A stretch of 64,000 bases of DNA. It comes from Mikania micrantha. Lineage: Eukaryota; Streptophyta; Magnoliopsida; Asterales; Asteraceae. Shown here one piece after another: positions 11,571-21,270 of this stretch. Under the pieces are notes generated by a model. It was not told the DNA's origin. It saw nothing but the letters and a program-made list of their open reading frames with translations, and ran no database searches. The stretch covers positions 39,764,804 through 39,828,803 of the forward strand of contig CM018683.1 in NCBI GenBank assembly GCA_009363875.1, read 5' to 3'. Position 1 is the first letter of the stretch. Each line of letters opens with the position of its first letter. The position numbers and the translations under genes are program-made.

Positions 11571-12535
11571 TCATGGAACCGTTGCCAAGAGAAATTTCCT
11601 GATTACAGCCGGTAAACCCTGGTTATACCTCCTTACTCGTACACTTTCTGGGGTTACCAACTGTGGAAGTAGTCGCGCCATTTCGTTGAATTTAGACGTG
11701 TATTCCCTATGAGTCAACCCAGTAGTTGAAATACTTTGGAAAGTGGTTTCCATACGATCCAACTCGCTTTGCGGAAAGAAATTTTCTAACACCCTTCTTT
11801 TGAGTTCATTCCACCCCATGTTGTCTATCCCACGTCTTCTCACTGCTTGTTTGATAGTATCCCACCAGAAAAAGGGCTTCTGACACAAACGAATGGGCTG
11901 CGAATTTCACGGCTTGTCTAGCCCAACATTCACTAATATTGATGACTGCTTCCATCTCATTGGCCCATTGAAAAGTGCCAATAGCGTCCTTCTTTCCATC
12001 AAACACTAGCGGGTTTCAACCTTGAAAATCTTTATAATCACTCCTATTACGTCTATGATTTCTTGGCCTTTCCTCTTCCTCTTTTTCTTCCTCAGTTTCA
12101 TAACTTGTTCCTTCATCTTCGTCATCACTTTCTTCCTCTTCATGATCATTTTCCTTATCATTCTTGTTCCTACCTTTTTCATTGACATTCTTTTCAAGAG
12201 TTCCTTCTCCTTTATCTCTGTTCTTCTGGTCTCCCTGAATGTCATCCTCATTATCTTCATCCTCATTCTTGTCTTCCACTACAACTAATTTCTCCTTGCC
12301 TTTCTTGCTACTACCTTATCCGCTATTCTTGGGATCATAATCTTTTCTTAATTGCTTTTTCACGTGCGTAGTAGTATTTAGGATCTTTGGCATGGCAATC
12401 TTGAATGAAGCGTTGAACTATGATGAGATCATCTTCTCTAGATCTATAGTTGTCATTTCTCCAATTGACTTGTTTTTTGCCAGAGGTTTTATCCCCTATC
12501 TTTGTTTTTCCACGCCCTCTACCACGTCCAGCCAT
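11571..12535 (-). pseudogene. G1 gag remnant
   Basis: Minus-strand fragments in changing frames. The start at 12535 reads MAGRGRGRGK. A very acidic/basic low-complexity stretch follows (12279-12016), then two pieces (12006-11806 and 11888-11571) with the Gypsy capsid block: a FWWDTIKQAV-like helix, WNELKRRVLENFFP, and a YTSKFNEMARLLP block. Gag forms the virus-like particle. At least three frame changes and stops separate the pieces. The order gag-protease-RT-integrase and the PBS at 12983 fix the orientation. Confidence 0.75.
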
Positions 12536-12982
12536 AGATAATATAGGTTTGATGCCTAAAATATTTACCTAAGTGTTAATCTTGGAGTATATATTAAAGT
12601 GCCTAATAAATAATTACAGGGCCCATTGTACTTATTTACTATTCAATTTAATATTTCACCAATTTCACACTGGGTAATTCTAATAACACATATTTATCAT
12701 AGTTGTAGAAGACTCTTATGTATAGAAAATTTTAAAATTCTTAATACTTAAAAAGTTATGTAGTTTTGCAGTAGCTAATTACAACTTTTCATTCCTTTAT
12801 AAATATTCAAGTCTTTTAAAAATTTCCTTTCCATAATTAAATCTTATCTCAAGCTAAGGTGTAGGTAATTTGTTGTATTGAATTATCTCTTTTCAAAATT
12901 TTAGATTGTGGTTCTGTTATTCCCAGAGAGTCCTGGTTTAAGTTTAAGTATACTTTCGTATCTTACTTCTCTTAAACCAAAT
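12536..12982 (-). other. G1 untranslated leader
   Basis: AT-rich DNA between the PBS and the gag start. No gene or structured element was seen. Confidence 0.6.
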
Positions 12983-12994
12983 GCTCTGATATCA
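12983..12994 (-). other. G1 primer-binding site
   Basis: On the minus strand TGATATCAGAGC, one mismatch to the initiator Met-tRNA complement, three bases inside the LTR end GGCGCCACA. Confidence 0.75.
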
Positions 12995-12997
12995 ACT

Positions 12998-13098
12998 TGT
13001 GGCGCCTCGACTCCCGAAGTAACCACTCATCAGATAATCAAAGCATATGAATGATTTAATGTTCAATTAACATAAGCAGCGGAAATATATTAATCGTT
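12998..13098 (-). repeat. T2 LTR, segment 1 (U5 end)
   Basis: The U5 end of the G1 5' LTR. It ends (minus strand) GGCGCCACA next to the PBS. S1 interrupts it at 13099; the LTR resumes at 26807. Confidence 0.65.
13094..13098. other. Left target-site copy of S1 (TCGTT)
   Basis: TCGTT before S1 and TCATT after it (26802-26806): a 5-bp TSD with one CpG-to-CpA change. Confidence 0.65.
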
Positions 13099-13575
13099 TG
13101 TTAGTGCATATTTGAAATTGTTTGCTATTCAAAAGTTGTATTTATTTTGAATTGTAAAGGGTTCGGCTAGGTTTGTCAAGGTTCGTTTGGCCCACGAACC
13201 TAGACAGGTTCGGCGAACCTATTGTGTCTAAAGGTTCGGCGAACCTATAACCTTGATATGGTTCGTCTGTCAAATCTAAAGGTTCATTTAGCAAACCTTA
13301 GGGTTCGGCTCACGAACCTAAGGTTCGCTGGTTTTGTAACTATATATAGTTGTTGTGTTTGTTATTTCAGTAGATTTTTGCTGAGTGCTTTTAGAGATCT
13401 GCTGATATTCTCTGTGTGAGAAGTTTGATCTTGTAATCATTTGTTGATAATACAAGAAGTTTTTATTGAATTGCTTGTGTTCTTGAGTTTTATACATATC
13501 AACTATGGATTCCGCACGTATTTGATAGTTAGTAGAGCTTGTATTTCGATCCTGAACGGTTTCACCAAACCAACA
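13099..13575 (+). repeat. S1 5' LTR (477 bp)
   Basis: Starts TGTTAGTGCATA and ends CCAAACCAACA. It carries the family motif GGTTCGGCGAACC and variants in its first half, then a TATA box at 13341. It matches the 3' LTR except for one A (near 13286) where the 3' copy has G, in a GGTTCG word. Confidence 0.95.
13341..13348 (+). promoter_or_regulatory. TATA box of the S1 LTR
   Basis: TATATATA, right after the palindrome cluster. The 3' LTR has the same site at 26567. Confidence 0.6.
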
Positions 13576-13576
13576 G

Positions 13577-13587
13577 TGGTATCAGAG
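13577..13587 (+). other. S1 primer-binding site
   Basis: TGGTATCAGAG, 11 bases matching initiator Met-tRNA, one base after the LTR. The twelfth base is A instead of the usual C. Confidence 0.85.
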
Positions 13588-14193
13588 AGTTTGGTGAAGT
13601 TCTACACTACAAATTCAAGAATTTCAAGCAATTTGAAGATTTGAAGATATGAAGATCATCAATGGCTACTTTCTATTTTCTTTTTGACTGATTTTCTGGT
13701 GTTTGAGGTTGTTTATATTGTCAATTGTTGTTGAACTACAACAATTGAAGTTTTGGAAGTGTTTTGGTAGAGATTTGGAAGGATTTCTTGAAGTTTTGGA
13801 AAGTTTCCCGCTCAATATTTTCAAATCTGCGCTACAGGTTCGTTCCACGAACCTGTGATTTGCTGAAGACAAAGGTTCGCTGTTATTCTGAGTTTTCAGA
13901 GGGTTCGTTTGACAGTTCGCTGAAGGTTCGGCAAGGTTCGTCAATATAGTTCGCTTGTTTGTGATAATAGTTCGTTTGATAGTTCGGCAAAGGTTCGCTG
14001 ATTACTGTTCATAGTTCGGCTGAGGGTTCGGTTGAACTAAAGGTTCGTTAGTATTGAGGGTTCGTCTGTGCAAAGGTTCGTGAGTTTCAAAGATTCGCTG
14101 CTTAAAGGGTTCGCTGCTCAGAAGACAAATTTTGTCCATAGGTTCGGCTAGTTCAAAATCTGAAAAGGTTCGCTGCTTTCAAATTCAGAAATT
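13588..14193 (+). repeat. S1 leader with GGTTCG motif cluster
   Basis: The first 240 bases are plain. From about 13838 to 14180 the words GGTTCG, AGTTCG and their CGAACC complement recur roughly twenty times, spaced 10-30 bases. It ends a few bases before the gag ATG. The same word clusters in the LTR and before ORF3. Its role is unknown; a packaging signal, a protein-binding array or a methylation target are all possible. Confidence 0.8.
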
Positions 14194-17100
14194 ATGTCTG
14201 ACATGTACGCAGCTATGGCAAGTCAGAATACCAAAGTTCAAAGTATTTTAATCAGTGAGACTGAAGTTGGAAGTACTAACAAGGTGCCAAAGCTATTAGA
14301 TCTAGCAGATTATGATAACTGGAAAGGAAGATTCGAGACCCATCTTAATGGCACAGATACAAATTTATGGGAAAGGATTTTATCTCCTTATGAGAGACCA
14401 AGGGTAGTTGGAACTGATTTGTATCAACTCTTGGAAAGGTTAGATGTAGATGAAAGGAAGAAATATGACTCAGAGAAGAAAGCTTACTGGTTATTAAGTC
14501 AAGCTATTCCAAATCAAATTTTGCATCAGTTTGATGAGCACAAGACTGCATACAGTTTGTGGAATGCATTGAAGGCCAGAGTTGAAGGAAATACAAATCT
14601 GAAGAAAATGAAAGCTACTGACATCAGAAAGGAGTTTGAAAATTTCAACATCATCGGAAATGAAACTCTAGATGCTTTGATTACCAGATATAGACATTTG
14701 TTGACTGAAGTAAGGAAATATGGCATTGAGTATACTGAGGATGAGAAGATAGACTGTTTAGCTGATGCATTGCCAGATAAGTGGAATTCTTTAGTGCTGA
14801 TATTGAGAGAGAATCTACCTGGATTGACTTTGGTAGAATTTATTCAGAAACTGGAGGAACAAGAAATGAAGGACAAACGTAAAGCAAGAAGAGTCAATGT
14901 TACTCAAGATCCTTCTTTATATGGTGGTTCAGTTGTTACACCTCCTGCTGCATCTGCAAAGATACAGACTGCTTTTGTGTCCAGAACTTCTGAAACTACT
15001 CAGAGTTCTTCTGTATCTTCAAGTTCTAGTTCACATTGTCCGATCAATGAGAAAAAGTCTGAATCAACATTATCACCAGTGCAGTTGAATACTTCAAATT
15101 TGGGAAAAGTAACAGTTGAAGCAGTAAAAGATCACATGTCTATTTTATCATGTGTAGTGAGTGCATATGATGAGCAAGTAGCTGGAAGAATTGGAAATGC
15201 CAATTTGACTTTTGAAGACTATGCTCAGATAGATGAGGATGAGATGGAGCTGATAGATACTCAGTGGGCGCTGGCGAGTGTTATTCGCAGAATTAACAGA
15301 TATGAGAAGAAAACAGGGAAGAAATTTACTTTTGACCGGAACACAAAGTTTGGATTTAATCCAAAATCAACACAGTGTTATAACTGTGGAGAACATGGTC
15401 ATTTTGCAAGAGAATGTAAGAATCCCAAGAAGCAAGGAAACTTGAATCCTTTCAAGCCTAAGGAAGAATATCAGAAAAAGAAAGAGAAAACTGAGGAATC
15501 AACGTCTAAAGCACTTGTGAGTCAAGCTGATGAAGGTTATGATTGGGGTGTCAAGTATGATGATCTTATGGGTGCGTTCATGGCTTCTTTAGAAGAAGAA
15601 TCTAGCAAAGGAAAAGAGAAAATTGATGAGATGACTGAGGTACAAAGTGATTTGTATGAGATGATAGATAGACTTAAAGAAATGAATTCTCAGTTAACTT
15701 CTGATCTGAGGGAATGCACAGAGGCAAACAAAAAGTTGATTTCTAAAGAAAAGGCATTTGATAAGAAGATAATAGATCTTAGCAAAGAAAATGAAGACTT
15801 GAAAATCAAGGTTTTGCAAAACAATTATGCAGTTTCTGTACATTTAGACTCAGTTCAGAAGTTAAAAGTGGAATTGGCAGAAGCAAAAGCTGAAGCTGAA
15901 TTAAACAAAGCCAAGCTTGAAAACTATCAGAATTCCGCATATGTCATTGATTATTTTGCGGCTTTGCAAAATTCACGTGATAGTTCTGGGATTGGTTTTC
16001 ATGCTGTTCCACCTCCTTCTAGTTTTGTTCCAAGGCCACAACTTGAGCCTGATTTAGAAGTTGATCCTATTTCATTAAAGAAGAGTGGATCTGATCATGA
16101 GAGTGATTTTGTTGACAATGATGCTCCTATCATTGAGGACATCACTGATTTAGAATATTCAGATGATATTCTAAGAATGATTGGTCATCAAAAGAACAAG
16201 TCTGTGGATAAGAAGAATCAAGTTTTTCAGAAATCAAAATCTGAAATAAAGAATGTTGGGAATTCTGTGACTAAAAACAAGTCTGTTTCAAAATCACACC
16301 TAAAAGTCAAGACTACTTCTACTGTTAAGCCAATTGTCTTTGTTGAGTCATTAACAACACAAAAAGGAGAGTCAAGCAAAGTTTTTAAAAAACCAGAGAA
16401 AGTTGTTAAAAAGATTAACAAAAAGTTTGTCAAAGTTGTTGACAATGTTAATCAAAGTGGGATTGGAAACAAGGGAACTTCAAAGAATTTTCAAAAGAAT
16501 GTTAAAACCAAAGTCACAGATTTGAAGAAAAAGAGTCAATCTCCATCTGTAGCATCTAAATCTTTGGATTCATCTAAAGGGTGTGATGAAAAGCCAAAGA
16601 AAGTGTCATCAAGGAAATGCTACAGATGCGGGAAACAGGGACATGTCATTGCTGAATGTGATATGGATAATTGTAACAGATTTCATACTTTTACTCCACG
16701 AGAAACACGACAGTGTTTCACTTGTGGGGGAAAAGGGCATATTTCTGTTAATTGTCCAAATCACAAGGTTAAGAAGAAAATTTCTTCTAATGACATTCGG
16801 GTAATTCATTCTGATAGAACTCCTAGGAGGGTAAAGCCTAGTGAGGATGAGATGAAAATTCTCAGGAAATTTGATCCTGAGTGTATCTGGGTTAAGGATG
16901 AAAAATTTCATAAACAAAGAGTTTTTGATAATCAACAAAAATGTAAAAAGGTTTTGAACAGATCATCATCATCTGATGATGAATTTTATGATAACTTTCA
17001 TCATAAAGATTTTTCAAAACAAAATTCAAATTCAAATTCTTATTGGAAATCCAGATACAAGTCAGGAGATCGATTTGATTTGAGAGATGATGAATACTTG

Positions 17101-17199
17101 GAAGATGGTTCTTCAAGTAATTCATCAAGATCGAACGGCAGGTGGCGGTTCGGGGAGACTCAACGCCGAAAAGGCGGGAGTCATCCCTTTTGGTACTAA
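14194..17199 (+). CDS. gag: S1 Gag, extended, three CCHC zinc knuckles
   Basis: An intact frame of 1001 residues. Gag assembles the cytoplasmic virus-like particle and binds the element RNA. Residues about 1-240 are a Copia-type capsid region (LADYDNWKGRFE, then the ADALPDKW block, as in UBN2/Retrotran_gag_2 families). The first CCHC knuckle (CYNCGEHGHFAREC) starts at residue 395, followed by a coiled coil at roughly 470-600 and a long basic/polar tail. Two more knuckles start at residue 809 (CYRCGKQGHVIAEC) and residue 841 (CFTCGGKGHISVNC). Ordinary plant Copia Gag is about 300-400 residues, so this is greatly extended, as in Sireviruses. The ATG at 14194 directly follows the leader motif cluster. 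The stop at 17197 lies 28 bases before a splice-acceptor-like site, and pol is in the +1 frame. Confidence 0.92.
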   Translation: MSDMYAAMASQNTKVQSILISETEVGSTNKVPKLLDLADYDNWKGRFETHLNGTDTNLWERILSPYERPRVVGTDLYQLLERLDVDERKKYDSEKKAYWLLSQAIPNQILHQFDEHKTAYSLWNALKARVEGNTNLKKMKATDIRKEFENFNIIGNETLDALITRYRHLLTEVRKYGIEYTEDEKIDCLADALPDKWNSLVLILRENLPGLTLVEFIQKLEEQEMKDKRKARRVNVTQDPSLYGGSVVTPPAASAKIQTAFVSRTSETTQSSSVSSSSSSHCPINEKKSESTLSPVQLNTSNLGKVTVEAVKDHMSILSCVVSAYDEQVAGRIGNANLTFEDYAQIDEDEMELIDTQWALASVIRRINRYEKKTGKKFTFDRNTKFGFNPKSTQCYNCGEHGHFARECKNPKKQGNLNPFKPKEEYQKKKEKTEESTSKALVSQADEGYDWGVKYDDLMGAFMASLEEESSKGKEKIDEMTEVQSDLYEMIDRLKEMNSQLTSDLRECTEANKKLISKEKAFDKKIIDLSKENEDLKIKVLQNNYAVSVHLDSVQKLKVELAEAKAEAELNKAKLENYQNSAYVIDYFAALQNSRDSSGIGFHAVPPPSSFVPRPQLEPDLEVDPISLKKSGSDHESDFVDNDAPIIEDITDLEYSDDILRMIGHQKNKSVDKKNQVFQKSKSEIKNVGNSVTKNKSVSKSHLKVKTTSTVKPIVFVESLTTQKGESSKVFKKPEKVVKKINKKFVKVVDNVNQSGIGNKGTSKNFQKNVKTKVTDLKKKSQSPSVASKSLDSSKGCDEKPKKVSSRKCYRCGKQGHVIAECDMDNCNRFHTFTPRETRQCFTCGGKGHISVNCPNHKVKKKISSNDIRVIHSDRTPRRVKPSEDEMKILRKFDPECIWVKDEKFHKQRVFDNQQKCKKVLNRSSSSDDEFYDNFHHKDFSKQNSNSNSYWKSRYKSGDRFDLRDDEYLEDGSSSNSSRSNGRWRFGETQRRKGGSHPFWY

Positions 17200-17205
17200 T
17201 CAAAT

Positions 17206-17227
17206 TTTGTTTTAATTTATAATGCAG
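17206..17227 (+). promoter_or_regulatory. Splice-acceptor-like site before S1 pol
   Basis: A T-rich run ending in ATGCAG, with a branch-like TACTAAT at 17194-17200. It lies in the gag-pol gap. The first base after the AG (17228) begins a pol codon, so the site is phase 0. S2 has the equivalent at 32957. Splicing is inferred, not shown. Confidence 0.4.
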
Positions 17228-20200
17228 GATGCATTCACGGGCCATATCAACAGTCGATGGATTGTTGATAGTGGATGCTCCAGGCATATGACAGGAGAGT
17301 TAGTACTGTTGAGAGATTTCAAGGAGATGAAAGGATGTTACGTTAACTTTGCAGGAGATAAGGGTGGTCAGATTACTGGATGTGGTAGTTTGACTAACGG
17401 TAAAGTTTCGTTTGATAATGTCAATTTCTGCAAGGAGTTAACTAACAATCTTTTAAGTGTATCACAGATATGTGATAAAGGTTATCAGGTGTTGTTTGAT
17501 GACAAGAAATGCTATGTGCTCAAACAAGGTATTCAAATTCCTGATGACTGGATTCTGATGACTGCAGACAGGTATAAGGACTTATATGTTTTAGACATGG
17601 CTAAGGCGGAGACGGTAAATCAAGTTGAAACATGTCTAGTGTCGAAGGCCACAGAACAGGATACTTGGTCTTGGCATAGACGAATGGGTCACATACACAT
17701 CAGAAAAATGAATTATCTTGTACATAATCACTTGGTTGATGGTGTACATGTTAAACATTTTAGATTACCTGATGTGTGTGTTTCTTGTAAAAAAGGAAAA
17801 CAGAAAAGGAGGTCGCATAAGTCTAAATCTGTATTTTCTATTGATAAACCATTAGAACTCCTTCACATGGATCTGTTTGGACCGATTAATGTGAAGAGTA
17901 TTGGTGGTGAATCTTATTGCTTTGTTGTGACCGATGATTTTTCTCGATTTTCATGGGTTTTATTTTTAAAGACTAAATCAGAAACTTATGAAAATTTTGT
18001 GTTGCTTGTGAACAGATTGGAGACTTTGTACAAGTTAAGGGTTAGGCGGGTTCGATCAGACAATGGGACAGAATTCAAGAATCAGAACATGGAAGCTTTT
18101 TGTGATTCTAAAGGGATTCAGCAGCAGTTTAGCGCACCGTATGAACCACAAATGAACGGTGTAGCTGAAAGAAAAAATCGTACATTGATAGAGTCTGCTA
18201 GAACGATGCTTGCTGATTCGAAGTTGCCCATTACATTCTGGAGTGAAGCCGTAGCGACCGCCTGTTTTACCCTTAATAGAGTGCTGATAGTCAAAAGACA
18301 TAAAAAGACTTGTTATGAACTTCTTCAGAATCGGAAACCAAATTTGGAACACCTGGAACCCTTTGGGGCTCCTTGTACAATGCTCAAGAAAGATGCTAAA
18401 TTCAACTCTAAGGTTGAAGAAGGTTTCTTTCTGGGTTATAGCCTACCAAACAAACGTGTGTTTAACAAACGCACGGGTGTTGTGGAACTCTGGTATAATG
18501 TGGATGTTCAACGACATACACCTATACCGGAAGGCAAAGGTCCAAATTGGTTATTCGATTATGATAAACTTTTCGAGTCTTTTAACTTGTCTCCTACTGT
18601 TACTGATGATGAAATTTCTTTGCAGATGTTATATGACTTACAAAATTCTGAAGATCAAGAAGTTTCTCATCAAGTTGAAGATAATTCTCCAACTGAGGAA
18701 GGCATTACTGAAGCAGTTAATGATGACTGGTCATCGGAGGATGATCAGGAAATTTTTGAAGATGCAATTTCTCAGGATCAAGATGAAGAACAAGATATCA
18801 CAAATCTTGATCATGGAGTTGGTGTACTGCAAGTGCCAGTGTCTAGAGTCCATCTGAATCACCCTGTGAAGCAGATTATTGGAGATCCGTCTGTTGGAGT
18901 ACAGACGAGAAGGCAAGTTACAAACGAGGAGAGTTTGTACGTTGAGTTGGAGCGAAATCATGGGACTCAAGAGTTATGGATGCATTCTGCATTCGTTTCT
19001 CAGATTGAGCCTAAATCTGTAACTGAAGCCCTGCGTGAGCCTGCCTGGGTGGAAGCCATGCAAGAGGAGCTTAATCAGTTTCAGAAACTTGGAGTATGGC
19101 ATTTGGTAGATTTACCAAAAGGTGAAAAGAAGATTGGCACCAGGTGGGTGTTAAAGTGCAAGCGAGATGATAGAGGTGTAATTGTTCGAAACAAGGCTCG
19201 TTTGGTTGTCCAAGGGTTCAGACAAATCGAAGGAATTGATTATGACGAGGTTTTTGCACCTGTGGCGCGGCTTGAAGCGATTAGATTATTTCTATCTTTT
19301 GCTGCCCACAAAAAGTTCAAAGTATACCAGTTGGATGTCAAGTCTGCATTCCTTTATGGATCATTGAAAGAGACAGTGCATGTGTGTCAGCCACCGGGCT
19401 TTGAGGATCCTATCCACCGGGATCAGGTCTATATCCTCGACAAGGCACTGTACGGTCTTCATCAAGCTCCTCGAGCTTGGTATGAAACCCTCTCGACTCA
19501 TCTTATTGAACACGGGTTCAATAGGGGTCAGATAGACAAAACTCTGTTTTATCGGGAAAAGGGCAAGGACATTCTCCTTGTTCAGATCTATGTGGATGAC
19601 ATCATCTTTGGATCTACCGATGAGCAGATGTGTTTAGAATTTAAGCAGGTTATGATTGAAAAGTTTGAGATGAGTGCTATGTCTAACATTAAGTTCTTTT
19701 TGGGTTTACAAGTTGATCAGTCTGATGATGGTATTTTTATCCATCAGACCAAATACATTCAAGATGTGCTAAAACGATTTAGCATGCTTGATTGTAAACC
19801 CATTTCCACGCCCATCCAGCCCAATCACGGGATTGAGCCGGATATTAAGGGGGAGATAATTGATGCTACATTATATCGTGGAATGATTGGGAGCTTAATG
19901 TATTTGACTGCATCTCGACCAGATATTGTATTTGCTACAAGTATCTGTGCTCGCTATCAATCAAAACCAAAGGTTTCTCATCTGATTGCAGTCAAGAGGA
20001 TTTTACGTTATCTGAAGGGTACTCCAGACACCGGTCTGTGGTATCCTAAGGATGATAACTATTCATTTCATGCTTACAGTGATTCAGATTATGGAGGATG
20101 CAAGACTGACTCCAAATCAACTACTGGAGGTGCTCAATTTTTGGGGGAGAGGTTAGTCTCCTGGCAGTGCAAGAAACAAACTTCTGTTGCTACATCTACA

Positions 20201-20560
20201 TGTGAAGCTGAATATGTAGCAGCTGCCAGTTGTTGTTCCCAAGTTTTGTGGATACAACAACAGATGCGAGACTATGGACTTAATTTCTTAACTACCCCGA
20301 TTCATGTCGACAATGAGGCTGCAATTGCGATTACCAAAAATCCAGTGTATCATTCACGTTCAAAACATATTGATATTCGGTTTCATTTCATACGAGACTG
20401 TTATGAAAAGAAACTGATTGATGTTGTGAAGATACACACAAACGAGCAAAGGGCAGACCTTCTCACCAAAGCCTTTGATAAACAACGTTTTGAGTACTTA
20501 CTCAAATTAAATGGAATCAGGGTTATGGGTGAGGTAATCAAGACTCAAATTCCTTCATAA
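17222..20560 (+). CDS. pol: S1 Pol: protease, integrase, reverse transcriptase, RNase H
   Basis: An intact 1112-codon frame in Copia order. Protease: active-site Asp at residue 16 in VDSGCSRHMTG (Cys where Ala is usual). Integrase: zinc finger with His152 and Cys186/Cys189, catalytic triad Asp217, Asp280, Glu316 with the standard D-35-E spacing. Reverse transcriptase: YVDD at residues 790-793. RNase H: Asp954, Glu997, Asp1030. All catalytic residues that I can check are present. The protein would copy element RNA to DNA and insert it in the nucleus. The first ATG (17222) lies inside the acceptor-like ATGCAG, so the true N-terminus is uncertain: a spliced Gag-Pol, a +1 frameshift or re-initiation are possible. 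Followed within 60 bases by an internal PPT-like tract. Confidence 0.95.
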   Translation: MQDAFTGHINSRWIVDSGCSRHMTGELVLLRDFKEMKGCYVNFAGDKGGQITGCGSLTNGKVSFDNVNFCKELTNNLLSVSQICDKGYQVLFDDKKCYVLKQGIQIPDDWILMTADRYKDLYVLDMAKAETVNQVETCLVSKATEQDTWSWHRRMGHIHIRKMNYLVHNHLVDGVHVKHFRLPDVCVSCKKGKQKRRSHKSKSVFSIDKPLELLHMDLFGPINVKSIGGESYCFVVTDDFSRFSWVLFLKTKSETYENFVLLVNRLETLYKLRVRRVRSDNGTEFKNQNMEAFCDSKGIQQQFSAPYEPQMNGVAERKNRTLIESARTMLADSKLPITFWSEAVATACFTLNRVLIVKRHKKTCYELLQNRKPNLEHLEPFGAPCTMLKKDAKFNSKVEEGFFLGYSLPNKRVFNKRTGVVELWYNVDVQRHTPIPEGKGPNWLFDYDKLFESFNLSPTVTDDEISLQMLYDLQNSEDQEVSHQVEDNSPTEEGITEAVNDDWSSEDDQEIFEDAISQDQDEEQDITNLDHGVGVLQVPVSRVHLNHPVKQIIGDPSVGVQTRRQVTNEESLYVELERNHGTQELWMHSAFVSQIEPKSVTEALREPAWVEAMQEELNQFQKLGVWHLVDLPKGEKKIGTRWVLKCKRDDRGVIVRNKARLVVQGFRQIEGIDYDEVFAPVARLEAIRLFLSFAAHKKFKVYQLDVKSAFLYGSLKETVHVCQPPGFEDPIHRDQVYILDKALYGLHQAPRAWYETLSTHLIEHGFNRGQIDKTLFYREKGKDILLVQIYVDDIIFGSTDEQMCLEFKQVMIEKFEMSAMSNIKFFLGLQVDQSDDGIFIHQTKYIQDVLKRFSMLDCKPISTPIQPNHGIEPDIKGEIIDATLYRGMIGSLMYLTASRPDIVFATSICARYQSKPKVSHLIAVKRILRYLKGTPDTGLWYPKDDNYSFHAYSDSDYGGCKTDSKSTTGGAQFLGERLVSWQCKKQTSVATSTCEAEYVAAASCCSQVLWIQQQMRDYGLNFLTTPIHVDNEAAIAITKNPVYHSRSKHIDIRFHFIRDCYEKKLIDVVKIHTNEQRADLLTKAFDKQRFEYLLKLNGIRVMGEVIKTQIPS

Positions 20561-20612
20561 TCAAATTTATTGAAATAACATCAGATTTTTATTCATTTTT
20601 TTGTGTTTTAGT

Positions 20613-20624
20613 TTTAGGGGGAGA
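20613..20624 (+). other. Internal PPT-like tract after S1 pol
   Basis: TTTAGGGGGAGA, 52 bases after the pol stop. It nearly repeats the terminal PPT of this element (TTTAGGGGGAG at 26312-26322), and S2 has the identical 12 bases at 36394-36405. A second plus-strand priming site, or the relic of an ancestral 3' end, is inferred. Confidence 0.6.
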
Positions 20625-21004
20625 ATAGTTTTAGAAAATACAAAAACATTAAAAAATCAAAAACACAAAAACAAGAAAAAAATTAAAAATCTGAGAAATT
20701 GATTTGTTTATGTGAGAAATGATAGTACATTATTTACATTTGGAAATATATCTGTTTGTATTATTAAAATTTATAAAATAATTACAAGTACTATAAATGA
20801 TGTGTTGATAGGTTTATAACTTAGTAAAGATAAGTTTGAATAAATTTTTGATAATGTTTTATAAGAAACAAATGCTTAGAATGCAGTACTTAGTTTTGTC
20901 CTAAAAGAGTGGTAATTTTTTTGACAAAATGTTTCTTGAACATAAAGTCAAATTTCTAGCTGATCATGTCTTTAATTTTTTTTAATAAAGAAATTCTGAT
21001 TTGG

Positions 21005-21270
21005 TTTTTCTTTTATTTTAGTTTAAGGCTGATACATTCTTTGTGTATACTTACGTATCGACCTGATTGTGTTAGCTTTAAACAATTCAAATTTGTTTTT
21101 CTTGGTTTTGTTTAAGATTTGGACAATCTATGTGTATATGTGAATATCGAACTGATTGTTAAATCTTAAACTTAAATTATTGTTTAGTTCATTTTCTGGA
21201 TCATTTGAGTATACGTAAGTATCAACCTTGATTCCATGATCTTGAACAAATTCAAATTGTTTTTCTATTT
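21005..21270. repeat. Degenerate tandem repeat, about 85-95 bp, three copies
   Basis: Each copy holds a word like GTATACTTACGTATCGA (GTATATGTGAATATCGA, GTATACGTAAGTATCAA), preceded by a GATC/GGAC-A block and followed by TTGATT or CTGATTGT. Copies differ at many bases. Confidence 0.55.

Noticed and set aside
12022..12288. Hydrophobic plus-strand open frame resembling a membrane protein
   Set aside because: It is the antisense shadow of the acidic/basic low-complexity part of G1 gag.
13222..13644. Short open frames in the S1 LTR, repeated at 26448-26849
   Set aside because: Copies of LTR DNA containing the palindromes and TATA box; no coding pattern.
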